Shown here: in pieces, positions 34,813-45,699 of the stretch | Numbering within the stretch: the first letter of the stretch is position 1 | Layout: every line of letters starts with the position of its first letter | Assembly: GCA_027924585.1 (NCBI GenBank) | Contig: BSBM01001138.1 | Span: 8,728,001 to 8,792,000 of the forward strand | Length of the DNA stretch: 64,000 nt | Origin: Larix kaempferi | Lineage: Eukaryota; Streptophyta; Pinopsida; Pinales; Pinaceae | Direction: 5' to 3' | Position numbers and translations under genes: made by a program | The notes under the pieces: model-generated | What the model saw: only the letters and a program-made list of their open reading frames with translations | What the model was told of the DNA's origin: nothing | Databases searched by the model: none

Positions 34813-35305
34813 AATAATCACTGGTGTTTCTGATAGTTTTGATAGCATCGATGCATTTGAGAGAATGTAGCATCAGTGTGCTTAAAAAAATAGAGACCCG
34901 GTGCAACATAATACTCGTTGCATGCCTTGATTTTTTTCTTATTATTACGCCCCGGTGCACCACTATATATTAATCACACCATTAAGTTTAAAAAATATAG
35001 CGATAGTCAACGTCTCAGTGAACATTACCGGTGCGTTATCCTTCGCTTATCCCATTGATGCTTTGTAATAGTTAGTAAGCACCAATGCTTTATAATAGCT
35101 CGTAAGCACTGTTGGTACCTATAGTATAAATAACAAGTGCATATATTGTTATAAAACACCAGTTTTGTTTAAAATTTTGGTGCACATTGGTGCTATATAT
35201 ATTATCAAGCACTAATGCATATAATGATTTCAAATTTTGGTGTGCACTAGTGCATTTTGAGCTGGTTAGCACTAGTGTGCTTGTTTCAATAAAGCACACC
35301 GATAA
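34813..35305. repeat. Right cluster of GCAC-xx-GTGC motifs
   Basis: Dense motifs: CACTGGTG, GCATCGATGC, CCCGGTGCAC, ACCGGTGCG, GCACCAATGC, GCACATTGGTGC, GCACTAATGC, GCACTAGTGC (~35243) and GCACTAGTGTGC (~35268). They lie between the stop of the split gene and the CACTA-like terminus, as expected of subterminal repeats. Confidence 0.7.
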
Positions 35306-35310
35306 AAAAA

Positions 35311-35493
35311 ACCTCTGCTAAAGCCTCCGACCACCGAACTTTTTTGAGTTATAATAAACTTCTGTAAAAACCTCCGCTAAAACATTTGGTACAGGAGGAG
35401 ATTGTAGCGAAGTTTGTTTGAGAATTTTGACCAATCTTGTAACATTAATAACCTCCTCTATAACCTTTGATACATGGCCCTTTCCTTGTAGTG
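35311..35493 (+). mobile_element. Right terminus of a CACTA-like DNA transposon
   Basis: The last bases CCTTGTAGTG (end 35493) are the inverse of CACTACAAGG, the classical CACTA end. Inward is a GC-box-like region with ACCTCCGCTAAAAC, common in plant CACTA ends. The right flank is L1-B sequence, so the element inserted in L1-B; the expected 3-bp TSD would be TCC. I could not find the left CACTA end, so the full extent is open. Confidence 0.65.
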
Positions 35494-36191
35494 TCCATTG
35501 AGAAAATTTTGCATCCATAAATCCGAAGTGTTCACCAGGTATCTAGTCATGTCTATGAATAGTATTAAATCTAAGATCCATTATCTAAGCTAGATATATG
35601 TATCCTTGATCCCTTATCTCTTGTACCATAGTCTCTGGGAGTCTATAGTTTCCCTTGCAATCAACCCATGGTTCCATTCCAATTATGAGTTTTTCACATG
35701 TTCCTATATTCCATGCAAACCACTCTCTAATCAGATTAAAGGACAATAGGATTTCCTTCCAAATTACAGAGACATTAGAATATTGGTTTTCCCCGGTTCT
35801 AAAACAATCTATAGTATTCATTGGATGAATGTATTTTGCTTTACAACTGTGACCCACAATCCATTTCCTTTTAGAATCTTCCAAACATTCTTTGTAGCTA
35901 AATCCTGTGAAAAATAGTGTAGGTTCTTCAATAGCCAACCTCCAAAATCCTTTGGTATTGCAATTTTCCCCCAGGATACCCGGTGAAAAGACTTATTATC
36001 ATTTCCACCTTTCCAAAAAAAAATGATCTTTCTAATCTGATCAAGGACACCTTTGGGAAAGAAAGATAATGAAAACTAGTAAACTAATATGGTCTCCAAG
36101 GAAACCTTCATCAACACCAGCCTTCCACCCCTGGAAAGAAACTTGTTGCACCAAAGAGAATTTTTTTCTCAACTTTTCAAATGATCCAACC

Positions 36192-37127
36192 TCAGTCTCT
36201 ACAATTGTAATCATTTGTATTAAGTATAAAACCTAAGTGATTTATCCCAGACTGCTTATTAATAGAGGGGAAGGTGAAAAGATTATTCAACCAATCCATT
36301 TGTTCATCCTCCAGATTCAAATATGACACAGAGGACTTCTGCTCATTAAATACCATCCTTGTAGCATTTAAAAATAAATAAAAAATCTCTTTCATCTTTG
36401 AGGCCTCCCTTCTTGTTCCATTACAAAACAATAACATTTCATATACAAATAAAAGGTGAGAGACATAAATATTCCCCCTACTTTTATTCCATAGAAAGAA
36501 CCTACAAATCTAGCCTGATATATGATTATGCTCGAGCCTTATACAACTAGAAAAATAATAGAGGAGCAAGTGGGAATCCTTTCCTGGGGCCTCTCCCAGG
36601 TCTGAAAAAAAATCTAAAACATATCCATTAACTAAAAGAACAAAGGAAATTGATTAAATGCAAGACATGATCATCCAGTTTACTAAATCAAGTTGAAATC
36701 CCACTTGTAGGAAAATGAGCCTAAGGTATAACCAACTGACCCTGTCATATGATTTTGATAGATCCACCTTTATCACCATGGCATGCAACTTTTTTGTTTT
36801 GACCAAGTGCATGACCTCTTCTGCCACACCAAAAACCTCATGAATTTGTCTTCCTAAGAGGAAAGCAAATTGTTCTTGAGAGATGGATTTCAAGAGGATT
36901 CTCCTTATTCTCCTCACGATGGTCTTTGCAATGATTTTATATATACAGTTACATAAAGAAATAGGTCTAAAATCCTCCAAGTGTACATTCTTATCAGACT
37001 TTGGTATGGGATCAATGAAATTAGTGTTAACGGATGCCAAGCTTCTACCATTGTGTCTTGATTCTTCAATGAAAACTAAAAAATCCTTCTCAAATATCTC
37101 GATGAATCCATTGAAAAACTCAAACAA
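36192..37127 (-). pseudogene. L1-B reverse transcriptase
   Basis: LEDFRPISLCNCIYKIIAK, ISQEQFAFLLGRQI and VIKVDLSKSYDRVSW are standard L1 RT blocks. The catalytic motif near 36434 reads LFVYEMLLF, where related L1s have an Asp-Asp pair after FV: both catalytic Asp are lost (Tyr and Glu). Confidence 0.85.
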
Positions 37128-38027
37128 CCACCCATATGGGCATGGTATTTTATCCTTCTATAGTGAAAGGATGACTTATTTTATCTCATTCATGGTGACT
37201 TCTTCCATGAGAGATTTATTATCCTCCTCGTCCACAAATGATGGAAAAAAGAAAATAGTATGACCATATCAACCATGGATACCCTTTCATCTTCTTTAAA
37301 CAAATTGTTGAAGTGTTGGAGACACCTGCTTCTACCAACCCTATGACACTTGTGACCAAATTCCCGTAATACTCCTCAAGCTTCCATATTGAATTAATCT
37401 ATTTCTTGTGATTGACATGTTGATAAATAATTTTTTGTTGTCTTCACCCTTATGGATCCATATTTCCCTTCTCTGTAGTCTCCATGTTGCCTTGTTTTCT
37501 TCAAGTATTTTCCTTCTTTTACGTTCAAGGTCAAAGACTCCCTTCTTCTGCACATTATCCCTCAAACCAACAGGGTTTTCCACATATAACACCTCTATTG
37601 AATCCTATTCCTCCCTCAACTCCCAATCCATCCTCACTTTCCTATCAATTTCCCATTTAGTAGACATTTTCTTCATAGATTTCAAGTTTTGAAGGAATTG
37701 TACACTCGCATATATTATACTAGTATGATCATAGGGCACCCAAGTAGATTTGACCATATGAATATATTCCTCGTATTCAATCCATGTGGCATTAAATTTA
37801 TAAGGGATTGGAGGTTTTTCTTAACCAATGAATACCTCCAAGAAGACTGGGAAATGATCAGATTCTCCACTCGATCCCACTATTTCCTTCCAAAAATAGA
37901 GGACTGGAGAGTTCCTTCATTGATAAGGAATCTATCTAGTCTCCTAGTTATTTTATCATTCCAAGATCTCATATTTCTCTAGGTTGGTCTCAACTTCACA
38001 GGGGTAATATCATAAAGATTATTCACC

Positions 38028-38231
38028 TCAAACCTTCTTAGGAAAGTTTATGCGATACCATCCTTTTTTGACATAGGGCCCCCATATCTCATCCTCACCC
38101 AAGGATAGATTTAGGTCGTCACCTATGATAAATCTACCACTATATAGGATCCCTATTCTAAAGATCATGTCCCAAAACATAAGTCTATCAAGATATGGGC
38201 CGCCATAGATTTTGACCATTGTAATCTCCAT
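38028..38231 (-). pseudogene. L1-B endonuclease fragment
   Basis: KIYGGPYLDR, then IIGDDLNLSLGEDEIWG, equivalent to the GDFN-containing block of L1 endonucleases. Confidence 0.65.
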
Positions 38232-38650
38232 ACATAGCTCCGCTGAAAATAAAGAAGTGCTTAGACTTGAAGGAAAAGCCTAGCTATTAGTACACTTGAA
38301 TGACATTGAGATCCACCCCATTATGATACCCCCTGATCTTCCATTAGTATCCACATTGCAAAATTCCCATAACAAGTTATTCTTGCCACAAATGAGAAAG
38401 TGGCAATTTACTAAACTACTAATGACTGACTAACAATATAACATATGAATGGTCATGATGACTTAAGACTCTCGTCTACTTAATGCTTTCGAAGAAAACG
38501 ATGTAAAAATAAAGAAAAATGTGAGTAATTTTAGTGCAATTATAACATTGTGTTAAGTTATTCTATATACTTTTATAATTTAAAGATAATATTTCAAATT
38601 TCATAATAAATTCATTTTCCATAATTTTTAAATATTTTCATATTATAAAA

Positions 38651-38658
<8 letters not shown>

Positions 38659-38687
<29 letters not shown>
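38659..38687. repeat. (TA)n microsatellite
   Basis: About 14 TA units. Confidence 0.95.
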
Positions 38688-38689
<2 letters not shown>

Positions 38690-38739
38690 TTTGGCACAAA
38701 ATCAATAGAATATACAAACATATGAACCAAGTAACTTAA

Positions 38740-40215
38740 AAACGGAGTGACCCTCAATTATGGTGCAAAACCCTAAGACAAGAGAGTGGAAGAGACGTAG
38801 GTCTCATCCCCATTCTAGATGGTAGCAGAAATAGGACAAGTGGAGGCGGTTGTGGTACATATGGTAGTAAAAAAATACAGGAAGAGACAAGGATGTAATC
38901 CCCCGCAAGGAGCCATGAATTTGGAATCATGCTTCGACCAGGCCCAATTCAAAGCATGAAACCAAGGTACTACAACACTAAATAGGATTGGCACAGAGAG
39001 AATGATTCAAACTGTAGGAACATGATGGTAACAATATGGTTAATCATGGTTGAGATAAGGCTAAAGCATATTAGGCAATGTAGGATTTCTATAAATCGTT
39101 CTTTGTTTCATCCCATCCGCATACCACCTAACTTGTCTCCCCTTTGTAATAGAGGAAGATACACAGCGCTAGAAGTAATCTTGAATGGAAGCATAGGGTT
39201 TTAGGTAGCATAAATGGTCAAGTCACACAAACAAAGAGAGGAGGAGGAAGAAATCCAGAACAAAGATCAACCTAAATACTAAGAGAGCCTTCAAGACTAC
39301 AAGATACTTTGATAGGTGGTTTCCAGATTAAGTTAAGGAGCTAAAGGACATGGAGCGGGACATTCATGAGGAAAAAGAAAGCATGGATGATGAATAGAGG
39401 TTGGAAGAGATGGAAGAGTGGATCATTGACCCTGGTAATACTCAAGAAAGGACATCTCTCTTCTACATAACTATCGACCCGTATTGGGAAATGAGGGTAT
39501 TACTAGGAAAGGAAATACTTGAACAAGGAGAGATGAAGAGTCAACTGGAAGGAATAAGAGTGGATCTAGCTCCCCTATGCTCCCCCAACTACCACCTGAG
39601 AGTCATCAAGGAAAATAAAAGTCTCTTGGAAAATAATGTAGGGGTTAGATTAAGGGTACGCAATACCAGCGATGCTCCATCTGCAACAACTTTCAATGTT
39701 ATCAACCTATACGGGGACAAACTTGAGAAGTATATCACCAAGGACACCGAAACTTCATCTTCTCTTCCACTCAAGAGTTAGTCGAGTCCATGTGTTGTTA
39801 CTACTCTTGTTTTAATTTTGAAACAATGTTGTGTCATGTTCTATTATGAAGTATGTTCCTATATGTGTTTTTGTTCTTCTATACATCCACTCTTTAGGCT
39901 ATTGTTTACTTGAAATTTAGTGGTCATAAGAATTATGTGGTTCCTCCGTCATTTTAGAAATTTTAGTCAAATTTTGAATTTTCAAGACAACAACTTGGAT
40001 TTACTAGTCCATTAGGGCAGGACTCTAGGTTATTGCCAAAAAATGATATTTTTTTTTATCAATTCTCAGATGTTTAGAATGAAGGTACCCATTCTTATCT
40101 ATAACTTCTTATAAGGTAGAGCCAGCAGAAAAAAAAAATAAAAAAATCTTTTGTAACTCTTTGTATCTTAATAGAATCAATGATCCCTCTCTTATTTACC
40201 AAAAAAACAAACAAA
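38740..40215 (+). other. Decayed sequence with a LINE-like 3' end
   Basis: A 126-aa ORF (39401-39781; LFYITIDPYWEMRVLLG, FNVINLYGDKLEKY) is followed by T-rich sequence and a tail CTTATTTACCAAAAAAAC at ~40193-40210, as in plant L1 3' ends. No RT or RNase H is seen, and I found no target duplication. The LINE origin is a guess from the tail. Confidence 0.3.
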
Positions 40216-40466
40216 GTGAAAACAATTCAACATTTAAGCTATATGTAATTGTTTTCCTCTAAAATCACACATATGTTAGTTTAATCATCATAAACATAAA
40301 TTTCAAAAAGTTCATTTAGTCTTAAAAAAATAGCAAAGGATCATGAAAGATGATGGTAAAGTTATATTGCACAATTCTACGAAAATATGATGATGATGAT
40401 GGTCTTTAACGTCCATTGAGACCAAATTTGGTCTATCAGACCTTAAGAGAAAATACAAGATAGAGA

Positions 40467-41405
40467 TTATTTGATTTGTTTTAAAATATTATTCCTATGC
40501 TCAAAGAGATTAAATAGGAGTGTCTCTAGGTCACTATAGTTTTGAGGAGCTAGAAGGTTAGAAAGGTTAGTGATAGAGAAAATATCTTGGAACTGAGATC
40601 TAATGTGGGTGTAATCAAGGCATTCTACGAGAAATTGATTTTCATATTCAACGCTCATAGATTCGCATATATGGAAAATGCTTTCATCCGAAGGCATTTT
40701 AGGGGTTTCCCAACACCCCGTTTCACTATGAAGCTAATGAGAGTTCGTTCTAATCTTGGAAATATATTTTTTTCTTTGAGATCATTAAGATAGAAATATA
40801 ATTTTGATACTCAAGATTAGGGTTAATGATCTCTTTATAATATTGTAATTTTATTTTAACCTCTAAATTTTCCTTGCACCACATTTTCTCTTTGAATGTA
40901 GAAGTAATCATGTTTTTAATGTTATCAATATTTTGTAGAGCGGCCGTTTCGTCAATTCTCCTATAATTTAACCAAGTTGTGGCATATTTAAGCCATCCTC
41001 GCTTGAGGCATAGGTGGTTTTGGATAAAGTTAAGAGAAATTTTAGGAATGCGGTGGTCCCCTGTATTGTTTAATTTGCGCTTGTACATTAGATATCTAAT
41101 CATATCCATGATTTCAATGGGAGAGAGCCCTGCTTCTAAGAGGAGAATAAGATAGGGTGTGTTGCTCTTAATTTTAAGATTATAAGTAATAAATCGCTTC
41201 TGGATTTGCTCAATTATTCTCCATGATTCTATCAAAATTCTACATCCCCAAGCTTCACATACATATAATATAACAGGAGTGTCGAGCATTTTAAAGAGGA
41301 ATTTATTTTTGTCCTGCATCACAAGGTTTTCTAATTTATAGTTGTTTTCAAGACATAAGTAGGATTTCCAATCTCCATTAATCCTCTTCTCGATGTTATA
41401 GTTCC
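40467..41405 (-). pseudogene. LINE-R 3' coding part (separated from its RT by LARD-C)
   Basis: The minus-strand translation continues the RT at 56181-56580: NYNIEKRINGDWKSYLCLEN, TPVILYVCEAWGCRILIESW, IEQIQKRFITYNLKIK, LLEAGLSPIEIMDMIRYLMY, then a C-terminal Cys/His block (IFHICESMSVEYENQF, VECLDYTHIRSQF). The downstream CATCATCATCAT run near 40390 may be its 3' tail. The short C-terminus fits an RTE-like rather than L1-like LINE, but the clade is uncertain. Confidence 0.8.
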
Positions 41406-42889
41406 TGTAATATACCTTATATGATCTCATAATATATCAACTCAAATTCAATTCTCAAGTTCAGAAAATTGTATGACAGTAACTAGTTCACAAAACTAGT
41501 CAGGATGAAACTAGTCTTGGTTAGTGAATAACCCACCCAAAGCTTGATAGGAGAACACTTTTGGATCTGAAAAATGTACTGGGGAGTGTGCAGAAGCAAG
41601 GAAAACAACATCAAGGCCATATTCTGATTTCTATGCACAAGGTATTGGGTCCATTTATGTTTTGAACATCAACCAGGCTGAAGTCTACTCCAAGGCTTCC
41701 TAGGCACACGAACATATGCATACTAAACTCATTAAATTACACTTGAAATAAAACGTAGGTGTACAACAAGTAAATAAATCCCTAACTTGATTATGGTCAA
41801 TATTTTCTAAGTTATAGGGAAGTTTTAACTGATTTTGGTGGCAAAATGCGAAAGTGCGCTATGGTGGACTACTCCACTAGCTTTCTTCTAGGATCTTCCA
41901 AACATGTAGAGAAGGACACGAATTATCAGTATAATGGTGGGATGGTATTGATAAATTTATTATGGACCCAATACAATTGAGAGAACCAAAATTGAGAATA
42001 TAGATACTTTTCAATTAAACAAACTGCAAAACTAGTCAAATTCGGGTGCCCAATGAGCTAGTCTTGATAATCATGGGCTCAAATAGCCAGAGAAGGTCAA
42101 GAATCTATGATTTTTGGATTTTTATGGATTATACGGGTTGTTAAAAATCTAAAAAATCCTTTAGAAAGGAAAATAGTTGCATCGAGCTCTGTATATTGCA
42201 AATCCTGGGAAACTAGTCAATTAAAAGATGTCAAAGAGCTAGTCTTGAGAAAAGTCAATCCAAATAGATTCTAAGGCTCTCAAATTATACTTCTAAGGAT
42301 TGATATCATTCATACATGAATTAAAAATACAGAAGAAACACGAACTCATATTATTAAGTAAACAATAGAATTCTCATGGCTCAAATTACATAGAAAGTCA
42401 AGAATCTTGGATTTTACAATGAATGGAGGATAATGCTTTAGAAAAGAATGAGAAGGGGAGGTATAACCACTGGATATGATCTGTAGGATGAACATGGGAT
42501 TTTTTATTCTCATGGGAGGCACACCAAGTCTTAGGATCATATTATGGGCACATTCACCAAACCATACAGAAAAGCAGGGCCGTGTTCTTCACAACTGGAA
42601 CCCCCAGATCTAGTAAAATGGCCATAACTTGCTCATCATGACACATTTTTTGATGAGACAAAAAGTGTTTCCTACTGGAAACAATGACATGGATGCAATG
42701 GAACATGTATCAATGTCCATAAATGATCAAAAATTTATAAACCATAACCTTCATTTTGTCCCTCCAACACTGTTTCTACTGAATGAAAGAGTTGGACCAC
42801 ATAACGAGAACACCAACCAATGGATCAGACTTCAGGACCTGAAATAGACTCAATGATGAATACTGGATGTCATCATACTTTTAGTAGAA
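41406..42889 (-). repeat. LARD-C 3' LTR, distal part
   Basis: Aligns along its length with 49545-51028 (for example AACTAGTTCACAAAACTAGTC, CTGGGGAGTGTGCAGAAGC). Begins TGTAATATACC on the plus strand. It ends where Cop-2 starts. Confidence 0.9.
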
Positions 42890-42893
42890 CAAA

Positions 42894-43552
42894 TATAAGA
42901 TCTGATGTATACCTCACAAGAAAGATTAAGCAGGAAAATAGAAGAAGAGTGGACAATGCAGTGTAAAAGAGCAGCAGAATTATGATACAATAGAACTCAG
43001 ATAGAAGTAGAATAACATCACACTAATTCATTAATCATAGTATGAACAATAAATAGTACAATGGAGAGGATTCGAATTCCAAGGTGGCAATTCTAATTAG
43101 CTTGCATGAACTCATCATCATATCAGTAGTGGAGTGTCATCAATGCACTGGTAGTTGTCAAACTGAGTCAACTAGATGTAACTGAGTCTAACAAAATATA
43201 ACTAGTCTTAACTGGATGTAACTAAAGCTGTCAGTAGTCAGAACAGATAAACTAGTCTCTCTGGATGTCTAACAGAGTGTATCAGTTAGTTAACAAGAAA
43301 CTAACTGAGTGTGCCACTGGTGGTAGGTGAGAGAGGACACACTTCACATGTGGTAGGTTAAAAGAGGGCACATCATTGACTAGGAGGGTTGGAACTGAAC
43401 ATAAAGAATCTCTTGGGGATAGCAGACTAGGGACAAGGTGTTGGGAGACAGGGCTATTGATGACTGGGATGCATGTGACTGCATGCAAAAATGCATGCAT
43501 GACTGAATGCAATGCTGGTAGGACTAGGATGGAGTATAGGAATATCCTAACA
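42894..43552 (-). repeat. 3' LTR of Cop-2
   Basis: Minus-strand start TGTTAGGATATTCC at 43552; matches the 5' LTR. The terminal segment near 42894-42900 is shortened relative to 45014-45045. Confidence 0.85.
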
Positions 43553-43601
43553 CCCCCCCTTGATCCATCTTGGGCCCTGGTAACTGAGACCAAAGGTTAC
43601 C
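43553..43601 (-). other. Cop-2 polypurine tract and conserved pre-PPT block
   Basis: C-run 43553-43559 is the polypurine tract on the minus strand. Bases 43572-43601 equal the Cop-1 block at 3123-3152 apart from two paired changes (GGTAACC and GTTACC instead of GGTGACC and GTCACC), so the inverted symmetry is kept. Confidence 0.75.
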
Positions 43602-43741
43602 CAATACAATGAATAATAAAGAATAGTCCATGGAACAAGGAAATGGGGAAAAACCTCATGGGAAAAATACCCCCCCCCCAAAAGAGACTGTAGGGCACAC
43701 CAAAAATAAATGCTCCAAACTCAAGCAAGTGTGATGCTTGG

Positions 43742-44935
43742 TCATATGTACGGAGGTATCTTCTTTTTGGGAAGAAGTGGTTCATGCTCCAAAAAAATGT
43801 GCTTGTGTTCTCCTTTAGTGGATGCAAGCGAATATGGAGACATGTGCTTGTACTTGCTCTTCAGACCAAATGTGATGAGAACAAATCCAAAGGTATGAGG
43901 ATGATCCTGGAACTTGTGATTCAAATCAGTTGAGGTAGGATCAAATCCATGAATGTGTAGATAGTATTTTGTTATCTCCTTTGAACCATCATAGGTGAGA
44001 TCATCCCCAAAAGAACCATCACATGATAGTGGTTGCTTAGAATTAAAATCAGATCCAAGACTTGATAAATGGTTTCTTGAGATCTCCATTGAACCAGCAG
44101 GGGTGAGATCAAAACCAAATGAACCATGAAACAATGGTAATGGCTTGGATTTCAAATAAGCTCCAAAAAATGATGAATGGTTTCTTGATATCTCCTTTGA
44201 ACTAGCAGGGGTGATATCAAAACCAAATAAACCATGATATGCATGAGAAATGATACCAAGCCAATGGTAATGCCCTACATCTTCAATGAACTTTTGAGAG
44301 CATGTACAAATGATCATATAGTAGTACACAAGAGGTAAGTGATCAAGGAGAGTGAATGCATCACCTCCAATTGCTGATTTAACCTCCAAAAAATTCAATA
44401 GATCATCATTATGTAAACCAACAGACTCTTGTGCAAGAGAGGATTTAAGAACCTCTTCAGTTTCTGGAGATTGAGCTGGCTTAAAATTCGAAATAGAAGA
44501 CATTGATAACATGAGTGTTGAATCTACAAGTTCTTCTTCTTTTTGGACAACTTCATTATGAGATATGTTTGATACTGAATCATGATCAGAGAGACCATCA
44601 AGGAGGGCGAATGCATCACTGGGCTTGCTCTCCAAATAGTTTTCACCAGTCCTTTCATTATGTTTTCCAAATCTTTCATCCAGATGGACCCATAGCTCTT
44701 TTGTAGGTTCAACAGAATCATGGAAGTGGATTAACATACAACAAGACATAGCAGTCAACATTGCTCCATAGGCTCTATCACCTTCATTTAACCAATCATT
44801 CTCCTCTTCAGAGTATTTGAACTCTCTTTCAAGACAATAATAAAAAGGACCATGTTTCTTCAAATATGCTATCATCTTTGGTTTCCACTCATCATAGTTG
44901 AATGGAGAGAGAGGAGGAATTCCTTCAAGATTCAT
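43742..44935 (-). CDS. Cop-2 ORF: Gag-like N-terminus fused to 36-residue repeats (397 aa)
   Basis: Residues 1-90 resemble Copia Gag (PPLSPFNYDEWKPKMIAYLK, ELWVHLDERFGKHN). A Ser/Glu-rich linker follows. Then three tandem units of 36-37 residues occur at ~230-340 (HGLFGFDITPASSKEISRN, HGSFGFDLTPAGSMEISRN, DGSFGDDLTYDGSKEITKY). The third holds LTYDGSKEI, also in Cop-1. The C-terminus is Lys/His-rich. No zinc knuckle or enzyme motif. The ORF is fully open, unlike neighbouring TE genes, so it may have been translated until recently. Confidence 0.75.
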   Translation of the reverse strand: MNLEGIPPLSPFNYDEWKPKMIAYLKKHGPFYYCLEREFKYSEEENDWLNEGDRAYGAMLTAMSCCMLIHFHDSVEPTKELWVHLDERFGKHNERTGENYLESKPSDAFALLDGLSDHDSVSNISHNEVVQKEEELVDSTLMLSMSSISNFKPAQSPETEEVLKSSLAQESVGLHNDDLLNFLEVKSAIGGDAFTLLDHLPLVYYYMIICTCSQKFIEDVGHYHWLGIISHAYHGLFGFDITPASSKEISRNHSSFFGAYLKSKPLPLFHGSFGFDLTPAGSMEISRNHLSSLGSDFNSKQPLSCDGSFGDDLTYDGSKEITKYYLHIHGFDPTSTDLNHKFQDHPHTFGFVLITFGLKSKYKHMSPYSLASTKGEHKHIFLEHEPLLPKKKIPPYI

Positions 44936-45000
44936 GGAAGTTGTTGCAGAAGAACCTGCAAAAAAACTCTTAGGAATGGAGATAGACTATACTCTCAACA

Positions 45001-45013
45001 TGCTCTGATACCA
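45001..45013 (-). other. Primer-binding site of Cop-2
   Basis: Minus strand TGGTATCAGAGCA next to the 5' LTR; matches initiator Met tRNA. Confidence 0.9.
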
Positions 45014-45699
45014 TGTGAAAATCCTCATAGCAGATCCAAGAACTGATGTATACCTCACAAGAAAGATTAAGCAGGAAAATAGAAGAAGAGTGGACAATGC
45101 AGCGTAAAAGAGCAGTAGAATTATGATACAGTATAACTTAGATAGAAGAAGAATAACATCACACTAATTCATTAATCATAATATGAACAATAAATAATAC
45201 AATGGAGAGGATTCGAATGCCAAGGTGGCAATTCGAATTATCCTGCATGAAATCATCATTAGATCAGTAGTGGAGTGTCATCAATGCCCTGAGCTGTCAA
45301 ACTGAGTCAAATAGATGTAACTGAGTCTAACAAAATATAACTAGTCTTAACTAGATGTAATTGAAGCTGTTAGTAGTTAGAACAGATAAACTAGTCTCTC
45401 TGGATGTCTAACAGAGTGTGTCAATCATATAACAAGCAACTAACTGAGTGTGCCACTGGTGGTAGGTGAGAGAGGGTGCACTTCACATGTGGTAGGTGAA
45501 AAGAGGGCGCATCACTAACTAGGAGGGTTGGAACTGAACAAAAAGAAGTTCCTGAGGCTAGCAGACTAGGGGCAAGGTGCTGGGAGATAGGGCTACTAAT
45601 GACTGGGATGCATGCAATTGCATTCCTGCATGCAAAAATGCATGCATGGCTGAATGCAATGCTGGTAGGACTCGGATGGAGTATAGGAATATGCTAACA
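45014..45699 (-). repeat. 5' LTR of Cop-2 (686 bp)
   Basis: Minus-strand start TGTTAGCATATTCC, end GGATTTTCACA. GCATGCATTTTTGCATGCA near 45635 is an inverted repeat. Confidence 0.9.

Larger units (their letters stand above)
35494..38440 (-). mobile_element. L1-B: decayed L1-type LINE
   Basis: Minus strand from ~38440: endonuclease remnants (NTNGRSGGIIMGW-like, IIGDDLNLSLGEDEIWG), RT, and a post-RT tail ending MDAKFSQW at the CACTA-like junction. The 3' part and poly-A are not seen next to it and should lie beyond the transposon's unfound left end. Many frameshifts. Confidence 0.8.
42890..45699 (-). mobile_element. Cop-2: RT-less Copia-type element in the LARD-C 3' LTR
   Basis: LTRs (45014-45699 as 5', 42894-43552 as 3'), a perfect 12-base initiator-Met primer site, one 397-aa ORF with a Gag-like start, and a polypurine tract. 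No protease, integrase or RT. Candidate TSD ACAAA/ACAAC (42889-42893, 45700-45704; one mismatch). The last ~20 bp of the 3' LTR before the terminus appear deleted. Related to Cop-1 in LTR start, ORF motif and pre-PPT block. Confidence 0.85.
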
